Shown here piece after piece: positions 53,864 through 64,000 of a stretch of DNA of 64,000 bases. Each line of letters begins with the position of its first letter. Position 1 is the stretch's first letter. Position numbers and translations under genes: made by a program. Source of the DNA: Pristionchus mayeri (Eukaryota; Nematoda; Chromadorea; Rhabditida; Neodiplogasteridae); NCBI GenBank assembly GCA_036245805.1, contig BTRK01000001.1, forward strand, positions 38,886,995-38,950,994, given 5' to 3'. A model generated the notes under the pieces. It made no database searches and was not told the DNA's origin. It saw nothing but the letters and a program-made list of their open reading frames with translations.

Positions 53864-54378
53864 TTATTCAAGTGACATACCATTGTGTACTATCGAGTGA
53901 ATCGGGTACTGGGGCTGTGAATAAACACCCCATTCAGAAGTTGGATAAGTGGTATAATTGCGTTTTAGATTTCTTATTTGCAGGTTGTCTCGATTGTATT
54001 CATATCCGAGTACGGTATGGTTCGGTGAGTTCGGGTTATAATGATCTGATCCCATATATATGAGAATGTCGGTGATATTTGCAAGTTCCTCTTCAGCTTC
54101 TACTATACGGCCAGGGAATTTCAAATAAAATTTAAATTCATATTCATGAAATCTGCCATAAAAAGCTCTTCCGCGGAAAGATTGAGAAATCGTCCAATTG
54201 TCAATGTAAGCCGCCGAAATACGGCCGCTATAGTCTGTGACTACAAAAGCAATTGCCGTCGGCAACAACTCGTTGTCAACTGGATGATAACCTTAAACAA
54301 TGAATTACAGGGAAATTTGCTATAAATTCGATAATCCGAATGAGTGTACCATGGCCGGAGAACACTAGCTGGAAGCAT
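53864..54378 (-). CDS. unknown protein gene, frame interrupted by 17 nt
   Basis: A minus-strand frame from ATG 54378 (MLPASVLRPWYTHSDYRIYS) leads, after a 17-nt interruption at 54292-54308, into YHPVDNELLPTAIAFVVTDY and 134 further residues (DNWTISQSFRGRAFYGRFHE, PGRIVEAEEELANITDIL, LGYEYNRDN) ending at a TAA 5 nt from the mariner. The 17 nt start GTAATT and end TTTAAG, so they mimic an intron but are far shorter than normal; a frame-breaking indel is more likely. No signal peptide or known domain is recognised, and upstream exons may exist. Confidence 0.5.
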
Positions 54379-54807
54379 AATATTGTAGCGGTATTATCCT
54401 CGGTTTCCATAGGAGAGGGACACGATTGGTCAAAGTACGCTGAATTTAGTTAATTGTGAAGGTAATGATAATGACAGTTTTTTAAGCAACTAATTCTAAT
54501 TACTAAACATATTAACACTGATTATTTTTACGGAATAAAAATGAATTATCACCATTAATAGATCTTCCGAAGAAAAGAAGAAAAAAGAAAATACAATGAG
54601 AAAACATCTTCATTACTTGAAAATTATGAATAGAAATTCGAATTTATAGTGAACCAAATAATTAAAACTAGTCAATAAATACGAAAATTATTTTATTTAT
54701 TGAAATAATATATTATTTGAAGTAAATCGAGATACTTATTTTACATTTAATTAAAATCATTTAGAAGTATAAAAAGCAATGTATGGTGGTTGAAGATATA
54801 TCGCTCC

Positions 54808-57800
54808 ATGGGCATGCTGTCGGTTATTCTTATTTTTGCGGTAATTTCTGAAATATTGCATGGTAGAGCTAGTACTCTACAACCTGCTGTTGATCGGGGC
54901 AATTGGACTCGTCCGCCGTAAGTGTAATTTATTTCAATTTTGTTTGTCTGGAAAAAAAATCGCATACAGTACTGTGCAACAGTTTGGAAACATTTTTCAA
55001 CTTATCATAACTTCATTCGACGTCACCCTATTGACTTATTGTTTGGAGCATTCAAGAGGTATTCCCCACGAGAATATAGCCATGTGGACAATGAGCATAC
55101 ACCTAATAAAGAATGTGTAATGTGTGCAGTTTCCGTGGTGTTTGAAAATATATTTTTAAACCTCAATCGAAAGTCGGTATTATCTCATACTAAATGTGTG
55201 TAGAGTATAACCGTTGACGATAACAATTCACTTCTGAACTCTCTTGGTGATCTACCAAAAAACGCCAGAATATCGATTTTCCGAGTCCTCGAAAATTTCT
55301 TTGTGCGACTATATCTTTGGCCATAGTTGAGTTATTTGTCCTAAATTCTGTAGGTAATGTTCACTCAAGATGCAACAACAATCTGCCGAGTCTGATAGCG
55401 ATCACTCGGCAGATTGTTGTTGCATCTTGAGTGCGAAACGCAAAAATTCCAAAAAAATAATTTGCCTCAATTTTAATCATCATAAAATCAATGTTCAACA
55501 CATTCGGAAAATTCTAGTTTCTTGCTGCATCATGTATAATCTTCCCACGAAAATTTTTCAAAATTGCAAAGTTAGGCGATTATCGCTACTTATTTTACGG
55601 TCGAACAATGGGCGAGGGTCGGAGGTGCCGAAGCGGCTAAAAGTGACATTTCTTGTAATTTCGAGTAATGAGTTTTTCGAGTAATGACATTTCCTATCCA
55701 AGTGGTCACATTTCAGAGCCATTCGAATTCTAATAGCTTAAAATGTGAATGGCTAAGTAGAAGTCATCTTCAAAGTGAAGTTGGAACGAATTAGTGACGA
55801 TTTATTTTTGACTGACATCATATTTGACCACTTCGGCACCTCCGACCCTCGCCCATTGTTAGGCGATTATCGCTACTTATTTTACAGTCTAACTTTGCAA
55901 TTTTGCAAACTTAAACTTTTCCTTGTAGTGTACTTTTCCTTGTAGTTAAAGTTGTAGTGTTCGCGGGAAGATTATGCATGATGCAGCAAGAAACTAATTC
56001 TCCCAATGTGTTATTTTATGATGATGAAAATTGAGGTCAAAATTTTTCGTATTTTTGCTTTTGTAGCCGGATCGCTATCAGACTTGGTCGATTGTTGCTG
56101 CATCTTGAGTGTACATTACCTACATTATTTGGGCCCCACAACTCCACTATGGCCAAAGTTGTAGTCGCGCAAAGAAATTTTCGATGTCTCTGAAAATCGA
56201 TATTCTGGCGTTTTTGGTAGAGCACCAAGAGAGTTCAAAAGTGAATTGTTATCGTCAACGGTTATACTCTACACAGTTAATATGAGATAATACCGACTTC
56301 GGTTGAGGTTTAAAAAATATTTTCAAACACACTCACGGAAACTGCACACATTACACATTCTTTATTAGGTGCATGTTCATACTCCACATGGCTATATTCT
56401 CGTGGGGAGTACCTCTTGAATGCTCCAAACAAAAATTCAATAGGGCAACGTTGAATGAAGTTATAATTTCATTCATATCATAACTATCATTTACTTTTGT
56501 ACAGTACTGTAGATGCCGCTTTCGGCGCGTCTGCACAATCCCGTATAAGACCGTAATTTTGCCTGAATTTACTTTTGCTTTTCTTATTTGTATAAGAATG
56601 CTAACATTAGATTAATGTCGGATACTGATATTGGGGAGTATCCTAGTGGGAATTGTCTCGTATATGTAGTGACGAAGATGGCGTTTCCGGGATTTTGCAG
56701 AAGCTTCGCAACCAATTAATTCGACCAGTAATTCATCGCGCACACGTGATCTTCTGATTTTCAATAAATATTTACAGAACAATCGTAGCATCAATTACTG
56801 AATATGAAGCTAAAGAATTGGGCAGACACGTTTTAAACGAAAAAGTAGACAAATTTGAACAGCAATGCAAAAATTATACGGATTCTATAGAGAATACTTT
56901 TGTTAAGTATTCCAAATTTGGGGAAGGTTTTAATTTCGATCAATAATTCACTTATCTTATATCAATATTTAAGGAAATTTTAAGCAATGCAACATCATAA
57001 ACGATACGTGGTCGAAGGTTCAACGTGAATACAACCATCTGCGATTCGAAACCGTTAAAGATGTAGAAACTCATATGATGGGGCATAATATCGGATTTTT
57101 GGATCTTCGTCGTGTGAGAATTTAGCTTTTTTAAAAGTTTTTTTTAAATACACAGTTCATATTTAGATAGATGATATTTTTGAAATAACCAAAAAGATCC
57201 TCATCCATCTGTTTATTTCATTCATCGATGACTCTGCTGTCTTTAATAACGACGAGTTAGCATTGTTCCCTTGTGAGAACAAGACTAATTCGCATGAAGA
57301 AAAGGTTTCCATTAAATTTGTATGAGGGGAATCGCGAGAGAATCGACCATTTGAGGGGGTGAGCGGCGGTAGGAAAAAAGTTAGTCCTATCTGGCCACAA
57401 GTTTGGTGAGAAGTACTTCAAATGATGATCTTTCAAACTGCGTCGTCAGAATTTTGATATCTGTCGTTAACGTTATCTGTCGTCATCGTCGAGATTCAGA
57501 AGGCCAAACATGGTACTATCACTTTTCGAAAAACAAGCCGGAAGTCGCATAATTATTATTACGGGCACATAATTATTCGGGATTTTTTTTCCGATTTCCA
57601 GAATTCGACCATGTTTGGTCGACCCGACCACTCCGCACTGGAACGTACACAGGGAATGACATGTTCAATATAAAAGTTGTAGAGCATGTTCCCAGCTTTC
57701 TTTCTAAAAAAAGGACGACTTTCTCTCGTTATTTTAAACGGATTTATGATTATTTATGTGAGCCCGGATTGACTTTAGAAAAGTGATAGTACTATGTTAG

Positions 57801-58076
57801 GCCTTCTGAATCTCTACGACGACGATAGATAACGTTATTCTGACGGCGCAGTTTGAAAGAACATCATTTGAATTACTTCTCACCAAACTTGTGGCCAGAT
57901 AACACTAACGTTTTTTCCTACCGCCGCGGAGTGGTCGAATCTCTCGCGATTCCTCTCTCATATCATGCATTTTGCAGGAAACTGAATTGGGTACTGATAA
58001 ATTCGGCTGGATCAACAAAACGAATCGAATGGAAGCTCTCAAATTGATTACAAAGGGGATCGAGGCACTTATTTAA
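54808..58076 (+). CDS. secreted protein, five exons, two foldbacks in introns
   Basis: Exons 54808-54917, 56778-56926, 56974-57113, 57167-57304 and 57978-58076 join in matching phases (2, 1, 0, 0) to 211 residues ending at TAA. Exon 1 is a signal peptide (MGMLSVILIFAVISEILHG). The mature part has five cysteine-poor, charged segments: EYEAKELGRHVLNEKVDKF, QCKNYTDSIENTFVKYSKF, NFKQCNIINDTWSKVQREY, ITKKILIHLFISFIDDSAVF, LALFPCENKTNSHEEK and FGWINKTNRMEALKLITKGI. Three N-linked glycosylation motifs (NYT, NDT, NKT) fit secretion. The last segment faintly recalls the W-x-x-x-x-T-R-x-x-A helix of M13 peptidases, too weak to name it. Donors GTAAG/GTGAG and acceptors TTACAG/TTGCAG support the model. 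Confidence 0.66.
54967..56509. mobile_element. TA-flanked foldback (Tc1-like ends) inside intron 1
   Basis: Ends read CAGTACTGTGCAACAG and its complement ACAGTACTG, with TA at 54965-54966 and 56510-56511. Arms of about 700 bp pair around a centre near 55738 (CCACGAGAATATAGCCATGTGG, CGTTGACGATAACAATTCAC, CGCCAGAATATCGATTTTC, GGTGCCGAAG). The body codes for nothing. Confidence 0.88.
57320..57963. mobile_element. 640-bp foldback inside intron 4
   Basis: TATGAGGGGAATCGCGAGAG pairs with CTCTCGCGATTCCTCTCTCATA at the right. Arms also share GCGGCGGTAGGAAAAAA, GGCCACAAGTTTGGTGAGAA and GAGATTCAGAAGGCC. The right end sits 15 nt before the acceptor of exon 5. Confidence 0.85.
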
Positions 58077-58407
58077 AGTTGCTACAGTCAACACTCATAA
58101 ATAAAATATTTTGTGATTGACTGTGAACTTCCATTTTTCTTCTCTCCCACCCACAACTGCAATAGCATTGCAAAACATAAGATACAAATTCCAAATTCCC
58201 ATTCGATTGATTATATCTTTTATCATTCTATCATGTATCGTTCTTCTATTACTTGCTTCAATCTTATCTTTCCACCACATTTTTCATACACAGATTTTCT
58301 TTTTCTATTTTCTTTTTCAAATGACTAGCCACTTACTCGAGTGTCCGGCCAGTTTTTTTTCGTATACTCGCAGTCAGTGTTATCTCGCATATCGTACATA
58401 TCATCGA
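58077..58407. other. 3' flank of the 54.8-kb gene
   Basis: An AATAAAATA signal lies 20-30 nt after the stop (58098-58108). No other feature was recognised. Confidence 0.45.
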
Positions 58408-58773
58408 AATCAGAACGGCCACCGAGAGGTAACGGGAAATTTTCGATTTCTCGCTCGTTGTGAATAAATCTGTGAATATTTTTTGTGCCCGTAATTTTAT
58501 CACGGTCGATTTGCAGGAATCAACCCGGATGTCTGGACAATTTTGGCTAGAAATCAATTAATCGAAAGCATACAAATAATCGCTCCAAAATTGAGTTTTA
58601 CTTATCGATTTCTAACCATAATTAACCGAGGTCGTTTTTTTTCTGGGTCGTTTCCGCAAATCTACCATAATAAAAAATATGAGCACAACCACGGCCTTTA
58701 AAATAGCGTATTCGCTGAGATCCAGAAATCGAAAATTTCTCGGTGCCTCTCGGTGGCCGTTCTGATTTCGCTG
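58408..58773. repeat. inverted-repeat element, 366 bp
   Basis: GAAATCAGAACGGCCACCGA at the left pairs with its complement at 58752-58771, and GAAATTTTCGATTTCT with AGAAATCGAAAATTTC. The interior is non-coding. Confidence 0.75.
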
Positions 58774-58797
58774 AAGAAACAACCAGTTGTGATCCGG

Positions 58798-60056
58798 GTA
58801 ACTAGATTACCTGGGTAAACAACAAGAACTTGCCAATAGTTCTTATCCCCTGTTAAATGGAAGGCCAAAGAGTGGTTTTAACCGCATAAGATTGTGCAAA
58901 AAGATGATACGGGATAATCACAAATGGCAATTAAACGAGCGAGAATGGGTTCAAAACAGTTTACTGAACCCAAGTCTATATCGCAAGTAGCCATATCCCA
59001 TAATTTAAAAAAGAGCATGAATAGCTTTAATGTCGGTAAAGCAAGTTGGCCTAAATTTGTTCCAAGTGAACGACGGCACAGAAAGACATCGAAAAGTGTG
59101 AATAAGAGCTATTCCATATATCCACTGTCAGCTGATGCGTTGATGGAATTATAGGCAAACACTGGTCTTTATGAGAAAAGCATTGCCGAGAGGCAACAAG
59201 GCTTGATAGCCATAATCAGGAAATAAATCCGAGAATATCCTCGAGAAGTAAAACTCGAGCACCACACTAGAAAAGTTGGAGATATAATAACTTCCGAATG
59301 AAGTACTTAGGGAAACGTAGATTGAAGTATCGAACTCCCTAAGAAGCCAATATTGTAAATACCAAGAGAAGGGCAAAAGACATGTGTAATAACCAAAGCT
59401 CCAAATTGTTTGTCAATGAACGGTTTCGACAAATGGGGAGGAGAAGACAATAACGATTTGTCGTCGAGCTCTAAAAAAGATCCCCAAAACCAAGAATCAA
59501 ACTCTGGCAAAAACAACAAAAATGAGCTAGCATAATCGCGTTTTGAAAGTGACAACTGCGGATCCTGAATACTACGTGAAGCACGTAGTAGGGGAGGAGT
59601 TGTGATCCGGGTAACTAGATTACCTGGGTAAACAACTAGAACTTGTCAATAGTTCTATTCCCCTGCTTACATACTCAATAAACAACTAATCCGCATTGTG
59701 TGACTATGCAACATGTCATTGTCCATTGTCTCTCTCGTCTATATAAGGAGAGAATCGTCACCCTTCGGGGGTCACTCCCTGGCACTCGCTGACGGCAACG
59801 GTACGTCTGCGAGTAAGCTATGCCAGATACCCCTATCCCCCTCCTGCAAGTGTCTACCCTTGGGGTAGCAAGTACTCCCCCTCGTCTACGATTGATCCCA
59901 CTCCTCGACTACGGTGGAATCGGGCTCCGCCCGATGACTCGACTAGAAGACTCTACCGTACCCCAGAGATAAACTCTATTGGCTATACTGATTTATGACT
60001 GACCTACAAGGGATGGCTCACATGAAATACACGAGTATTCAACTCAACCCGTGACA
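58798..60056 (+). mobile_element. decayed LTR retrotransposon: truncated 5' LTR, remnant interior, full 3' LTR
   Basis: The first about 56 bp of an LTR (TGTGATCCGGGTAACTAGAT...) occur at 58798-58853 and again at the head of a full LTR at 59601-60056. A purine run TAGTAGGGGAGGAG precedes the second copy directly, as a polypurine tract should. The 740-bp interior has only short frames with no recognisable gag or pol. No target duplication is evident. Confidence 0.7.
59601..60056 (+). repeat. LTR with promoter
   Basis: 456 bp, TG...CA (TGTGATCC to CCGTGACA). Contains TATATAAG at 59740-59747, followed by a GC-rich palindromic stretch (CCCTTCGGGGG; GGGTAGCAAG with CTACCCTTGG). Confidence 0.75.
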
Positions 60057-61082
60057 ACCCTCCTTCACTTTAAACGAGGACTGTAGGCAAACGCGCGCCC
60101 GGTTGACATATGTTGCAATTAGAGGAGAACTTTCTTCAAGTCGCGTGCTCTCTCGCTCGTTGTCTGAACTTTCCCTGATTTGGCTCCCCGCCAACTATCG
60201 ATAGCTCTGTTCGTAATAGAGATATCAACGTGAAAATTTCGGAGATTCTTGTCGTTGGGGAGATCTAGGCAGTGCATTTGAAATCTTCGAAAATAAATAT
60301 TGGGTTTACTCCTCCTTTAAGCAATAGAGAAACTTGGATTGTGTTACTATCTCATTCTCCTTTTTGTCTGGATTATGTAATACATTTTAGTAGTAACATG
60401 TATAAGGACCACAAGCTCCGCCCACTTTGCTCTGATTTATTCCACTATTCCTATCTAAAAGCTAGACATAGGCATCACGAGCTTCATTTGAAACCAAATC
60501 ATTAGCTCAAAAACGAATTTGAAAGCTCTTCCAAACTTGAAAGCTTGCTCTCAATTGGTCGCTATTCAAAATAGAATAATTTGCCCAAGTTGCTCAAATT
60601 TTAAACTAATAATTACGATTTTTCCCATTACTTAGTAAACCAACCCGATCACTAAAAAATGAGGGTGTGGGAGAAGGAAGAGAACACTCAAGTCTCAATC
60701 ATTTATCACTATTTATCATTTATCAGTGATTTTCCTATTACTTGAAAAAATCCCAAGTCTACCGTAGTAGAACTACAGTACCCCTACCGCACCACCTCAT
60801 GGTGGGATGCGATAGCCTCTCCTGCTCTTTCTGCAGCGCCCCCATTCGCTTATGTAGATCGACACGAAAGGCGCAAGCACAGCACTGAAAATGCGCAATT
60901 GTATTAGGTTGATTCAAAAGTTTCTCTCTTTTTTCAGAATTTTACATTTTTGATTCCCCTGACCTACAAAGTTTTTTAAATAACTACAAAGTTTTAAATA
61001 ATTTTTAATTATCCTACCATACCTCTCGTTACTGTAGAATCATTTTATAATTTATTTAGAATTTTTAGAAAAATGTTTGAAA
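60057..61082. other. intergenic with a mariner-like terminal repeat remnant
   Basis: TTAGGTTGATTCAAAAGTTT at 60906 looks like a mariner end with no partner. CCGCCCACTTTGCTCTGAT near 60418 echoes CCGCCCACTTTACTCCGAC at 39970. No gene. Confidence 0.4.
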
Positions 61083-61400
61083 ATTTTAGAAAACTGTTTG
61101 ACCCAAGGAACTGAATCTGACCCATGGAAGTGGGTTACGGTAGCGACTTGGGTACTGTACAATCGATTGAACACGGTAGCATGACTTTTTAAAAATAAAG
61201 TTAGTTTGCGATAATTGGGGGCTACGGTAGTGGTATACTGTATCTGGAGGTATTGTATGATCGATTGGGTACGGTGACAAGTCTTGACCTACCATTGACC
61301 TACCAACCTTTTTTTGACCATGATCCCCTATACGTCGTTCAGCACTGCTCCCCTCAAATCGAGGGGAGCAGTGCTGAACCATGAATAGGGGTTCATGGGG
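61083..61400. repeat. dispersed repeat with a perfect 19-bp hairpin at its end
   Basis: 61105-61330 shares ordered blocks with 4612-4750. GTTCAGCACTGCTCCCCTC (61337-61355) and its exact complement (61361-61379) enclose a 5-nt loop, and the flanks ATGATCCCCTAT / ATAGGGGTTCAT extend the pairing. Confidence 0.8.
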
Positions 61401-62520
61401 GTCGCCGCCGTGGGCAACTATGGAAGGAAGTCGTCTTCATGGTCATTTCCTCGGAAAAATGATTTCCCGATCAAGAAATCGATGTTTTGACGATCAGAGA
61501 TGTTAACTACAATGGTTTTAATTTCAAATATGGATTCTACGCATCAAATTAGGGGGTGTCTATGTTTATCATTTTCCATATCTCTGACCTTTCACTATAG
61601 ATTTAGTATGGAGGATTCTCGACTTTTCCGGACTTGGTTATTTTTTGACAAAATTTCGTTTTTTTCATCGTATCTCGGTTCAACTTGGAGCAATTGAGCA
61701 ATAAAAAAGCGCAATCGATAGCTCTCAACAAGACCTACAAATTCGATTTAATATTTCCAATCGCTATTATTCTTCGTTTTCAAGATATTTTACGAAATGT
61801 GAATAAATGCAATATTGTGATATTTCAGCACCAAATTTCGCATGATAGGCTTTCCCACACTTGTTTTGCAACTTAGCAATGATTTCGGATAACCTAAATA
61901 TTTGATGTTGGATTCAGATTTCTTTCTGGTCAGTCAGAATTGGTATTCAAGGATATACCTATGGACCTTACGAAGTCGCGAAAGGAACAGAGACAACTTT
62001 AGAAAATGTAGAGTGTTTTTAATACAAAACATTATTGGAAAAATGCAGATTCTGAAAACTACCGAGCCCCATATGAAGGATATCGTCCAACTAATTAACA
62101 CGTGTATCACGAGTCAGTGGAGGACATTTGAGCCCCTCGAGCACAATTTGTAAAAAGTTTGAAATTTTTGCCCCTATAACGGTGATAGCATGCCTTGGAG
62201 GTAAGATTTCGAAAAATATAGATCATTGGTCCCAGAGCCGGCATTTAGGAATTTCCCGGTTTTGAACCTGGCTACGCTGTATTTTTGCTCCCAGATGAGC
62301 TAGAGAGGTGGCAGTGGTATCAAAATGTGCGGAAAAAAATAGTGAACAACTTTTGTGTCGGAACATAAGAAAATCGAAAAAAATCCAAAAATGTATGAGC
62401 AAAACCCTGATTTTGGTGAAATGTATTAATTTTTGTCATTTTTGTGAGGACACTTTCTCGGTTTTTTATTGCATATATTTGAAGACTAACTACTATCCTT
62501 TACAATAAAAAAATAAAAAG
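61401..62520. other. repeat-rich stretch with a duplicated gene tail
   Basis: 62080-62135 (frame ending LINTCITSQWR) duplicates the end of the gene at 63.6 kb (NTGITSQWR), and 62226-62330 repeats the GAGCCGGCATTTAGGAAT block that follows that gene in diverged form at 63740. So the 3' end of a related gene plus its flank has been copied here. Confidence 0.5.
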
Positions 62521-62749
62521 TGCATTTTTGGGGGTGACTTTTTTTACAATTTCTGTCCGAATGTCGCAAAGTGCGATTTTCGTCAAAAATATTTTTTTTA
62601 GATTTTCTTTCAAACTTTACCAGTTTATAAATATGTTGTTGAGAGTACCAGGAAATGTAGTATTTCTCCGTTTTAGGCTTGTCAGTCATGTGTTGTCGAC
62701 GTTTTTTGCCCAAAAATGCTTCAAAACTCACCTTGTGGTCTCCAAGCGT

Positions 62750-63647
62750 GGTGGAAAAGTCGCTAGTGCAGAAGTCAACCAGCTGGATAGGGAGATAATT
62801 GCCAACTCGATAGACTATCCTAATCAAGAAGATCAACCGACATTCTGGCATGTTCCTAAGGAGACAAGTAGCCCTATCGAAGAAGAACCGAATGATCGGG
62901 ACGACGACATCGTCCAGCCCAGCAGTCCCTCCTCGGTTCACGCCACTGGAATGCAATCCACGTCGCTGTTCTACTGCGAATGCGGTGCTTCCTTAATTCG
63001 ATGGTTGAATTATCTGAGGCATCTTGACGAAGGGAATCACAAGATATGCCCCGAACACATCAAGATCCGTGATAGGGCACTCGGATTCTACATGAGATCA
63101 ATTGGAGAAAATCTGACCCCCGTCCCGATTTCGTCAGTCTCTGAAGTCCTTAAGGCCATGAAGAGAGCGACAAAGGGAGTATCTGCTCCTGAACTTCCCG
63201 AAGGATGGGCAATGGGATCTGGAAGGAAGACTGGACGATATCCTGAGACCACAAAAGCATTCTTAAAGAAAAAGTTTAATGAATTCGCTGCAGCGGGAAG
63301 GAAGGCTGATGCTGCTGATGCGGGAAGGAAGGCTGATGCTGAAGGCTGATGTGGGAGAGCGATTGATGAGAGCATATCGAATCATTGAACCAAAGGATTG
63401 GATGACGAGAAACCAGTTGAAGAATTACATCAACACACTCTTAGCAGAAATGCCGAAGCTGAGAGTGTTCAGAAGAGCAGCGGAGCCAGATGAAGATGAT
63501 GATGATGACTTCCATGAGGAAGTGGAAGTGGAACCACAGGAAGAGGACCTCTTTTTCTCCGATAAAAATTTTCACGATCTTCTCACTCGCGAGGTTCTCG
63601 AGAAATTCTTTAACACAGGTATCACGAGTCAGTGGAGGAAGCCATGA
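62750..63647 (+). pseudogene. zinc-finger plus KAD-domain gene, broken by a tandem duplication
   Basis: A frame open from 62528 becomes protein-like near 62750 (SKRGGKVASAEVNQLDREII). It then has an acidic segment (PIEEEPNDRDDDIV), a degenerate C2H2-like unit (FYCECGASLIRWLNYLRHLDEGNHKICPEH), LPEGWAMGSGRKTGRYPETT and KAFLKKKFNEFAAAGRKAD. This order matches a widespread invertebrate family ending in GWAL...RF...YL..KF..G...G.KADP..VA..MR. Within the KAD segment a roughly 27-bp unit (GCGGGAAGGAAGGCTGATGC) is duplicated with a partial third copy, shifting the rest (VGERLMRAYRIIEPKDWMTR, NQLKNYINTLLAEM, acidic tail, stop 63647) into the next frame. Function of the family is unknown; the 5' end is not resolved. 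Confidence 0.6.
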
Positions 63648-64000
63648 ACATTTTTTTTCAAAGTTGTTCGATTTCGACCATATTATAGTAGAAAGGTATT
63701 CTGGAGACAAGAAATCGATTAAACTAAGTAATTAGTACGAGAGCCGGGTTTTAGGTATTTTCCGGTTTTCAATGCGGCCATGCCGTATCACAGCTCCCAG
63801 ACTAGCTACAAAGATGGCATTGGGTTAAAATACGCGGAAAAATATTAGAAACAACTTTGCCGTTACAAATAAGACCGCAAGATGCAGTCTAAAAAAGTTG
63901 TAATCGAAAAACTGCATTGGATGGTGAATACAAATTATTTACGTAATTACAACAGCGACTAAAGCATTATTTTAAAGCGGATAATTGAAGAGGAAGTAGT
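63648..64000. other. dispersed repeat and window end
   Basis: 63738-63850 is a diverged member of the GAGCCGG... repeat also seen at 16.6 and 62.2 kb. Nothing else recognised. Confidence 0.5.

Overview
The window looks like AT-rich nuclear DNA of a nematode, most likely a rhabditid. The evidence is: an 18S/ITS1/5.8S/ITS2/28S rDNA fragment whose 18S part reads like nematode 18S; short introns (about 45-50 nt in several places) ending in TTTCAG-like acceptors; an acceptor placed 1 nt before a start codon, as in spliced-leader trans-splicing; and many large foldback and TTAA-flanked palindromic repeats. It is an accessory region dominated by mobile DNA. Host genes are few, short and mostly predicted secreted, with transposons in or beside them.

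Layout. 0-8.4 kb: two nearly identical RTE-type LINE copies in opposite orientation (1-2.4 kb minus, 5.8-8.4 kb plus) flank about 3.6 kb that holds a decayed cysteine-synthase fragment. Each RTE copy abuts the signal-peptide exon of a small gene. 8.5-13.0 kb: part of a Maverick/Polinton virus-like transposon. The plus strand carries a small unknown ORF, an adenovirus-type cysteine protease (one in-frame stop), a C2H2-like protein, two unknown ORFs and a retroviral-type integrase. The minus strand carries a double-jelly-roll major capsid gene (two frameshifts) and a short core/minor-capsid-like ORF. The two convergent blocks meet at an unusual array of hairpins. No DNA polymerase B or packaging ATPase is present. 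13.0-14.4 kb: a rDNA fragment directly abutting the Maverick.

14.4-41 kb: repeats, namely a TTAA-flanked MITE, foldbacks at 17.1-18.4 and 27.0-28.1 kb, a 1.2-kb TA-flanked element, two TTAA foldbacks placed back to back (31.8-35.1 kb), several smaller inverted-repeat elements and CR1/Jockey-like LINE fragments. Two secreted-protein genes lie here (18.9-19.6 kb plus; 25.2-26.7 kb minus, with a 17-residue tandem repeat). 41-43 kb: a five-exon secreted-protein gene carrying a 1-kb foldback inside an intron. 46-51.5 kb: nested transposons. Two related elements with 8-bp target duplications and arrays of a GGACCA-type subterminal motif are present: one sits inside an older foldback, the other is itself split by a gag-only LTR retrotransposon with identical LTRs. 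52.6-53.9 kb: a structurally complete mariner. 54-58 kb: an unknown minus-strand gene and a five-exon secreted-protein gene with two foldbacks in its introns. 58.4-64 kb: an LTR remnant, inverted repeats and a broken zinc-finger/KAD-domain gene.

The Maverick genes would work together as a virion module (capsid, maturation protease, core protein) plus an integration module, but this copy is incomplete and damaged. The small secreted genes are reconstructed from splice signals and reading phase only; none is recognised beyond its signal peptide.
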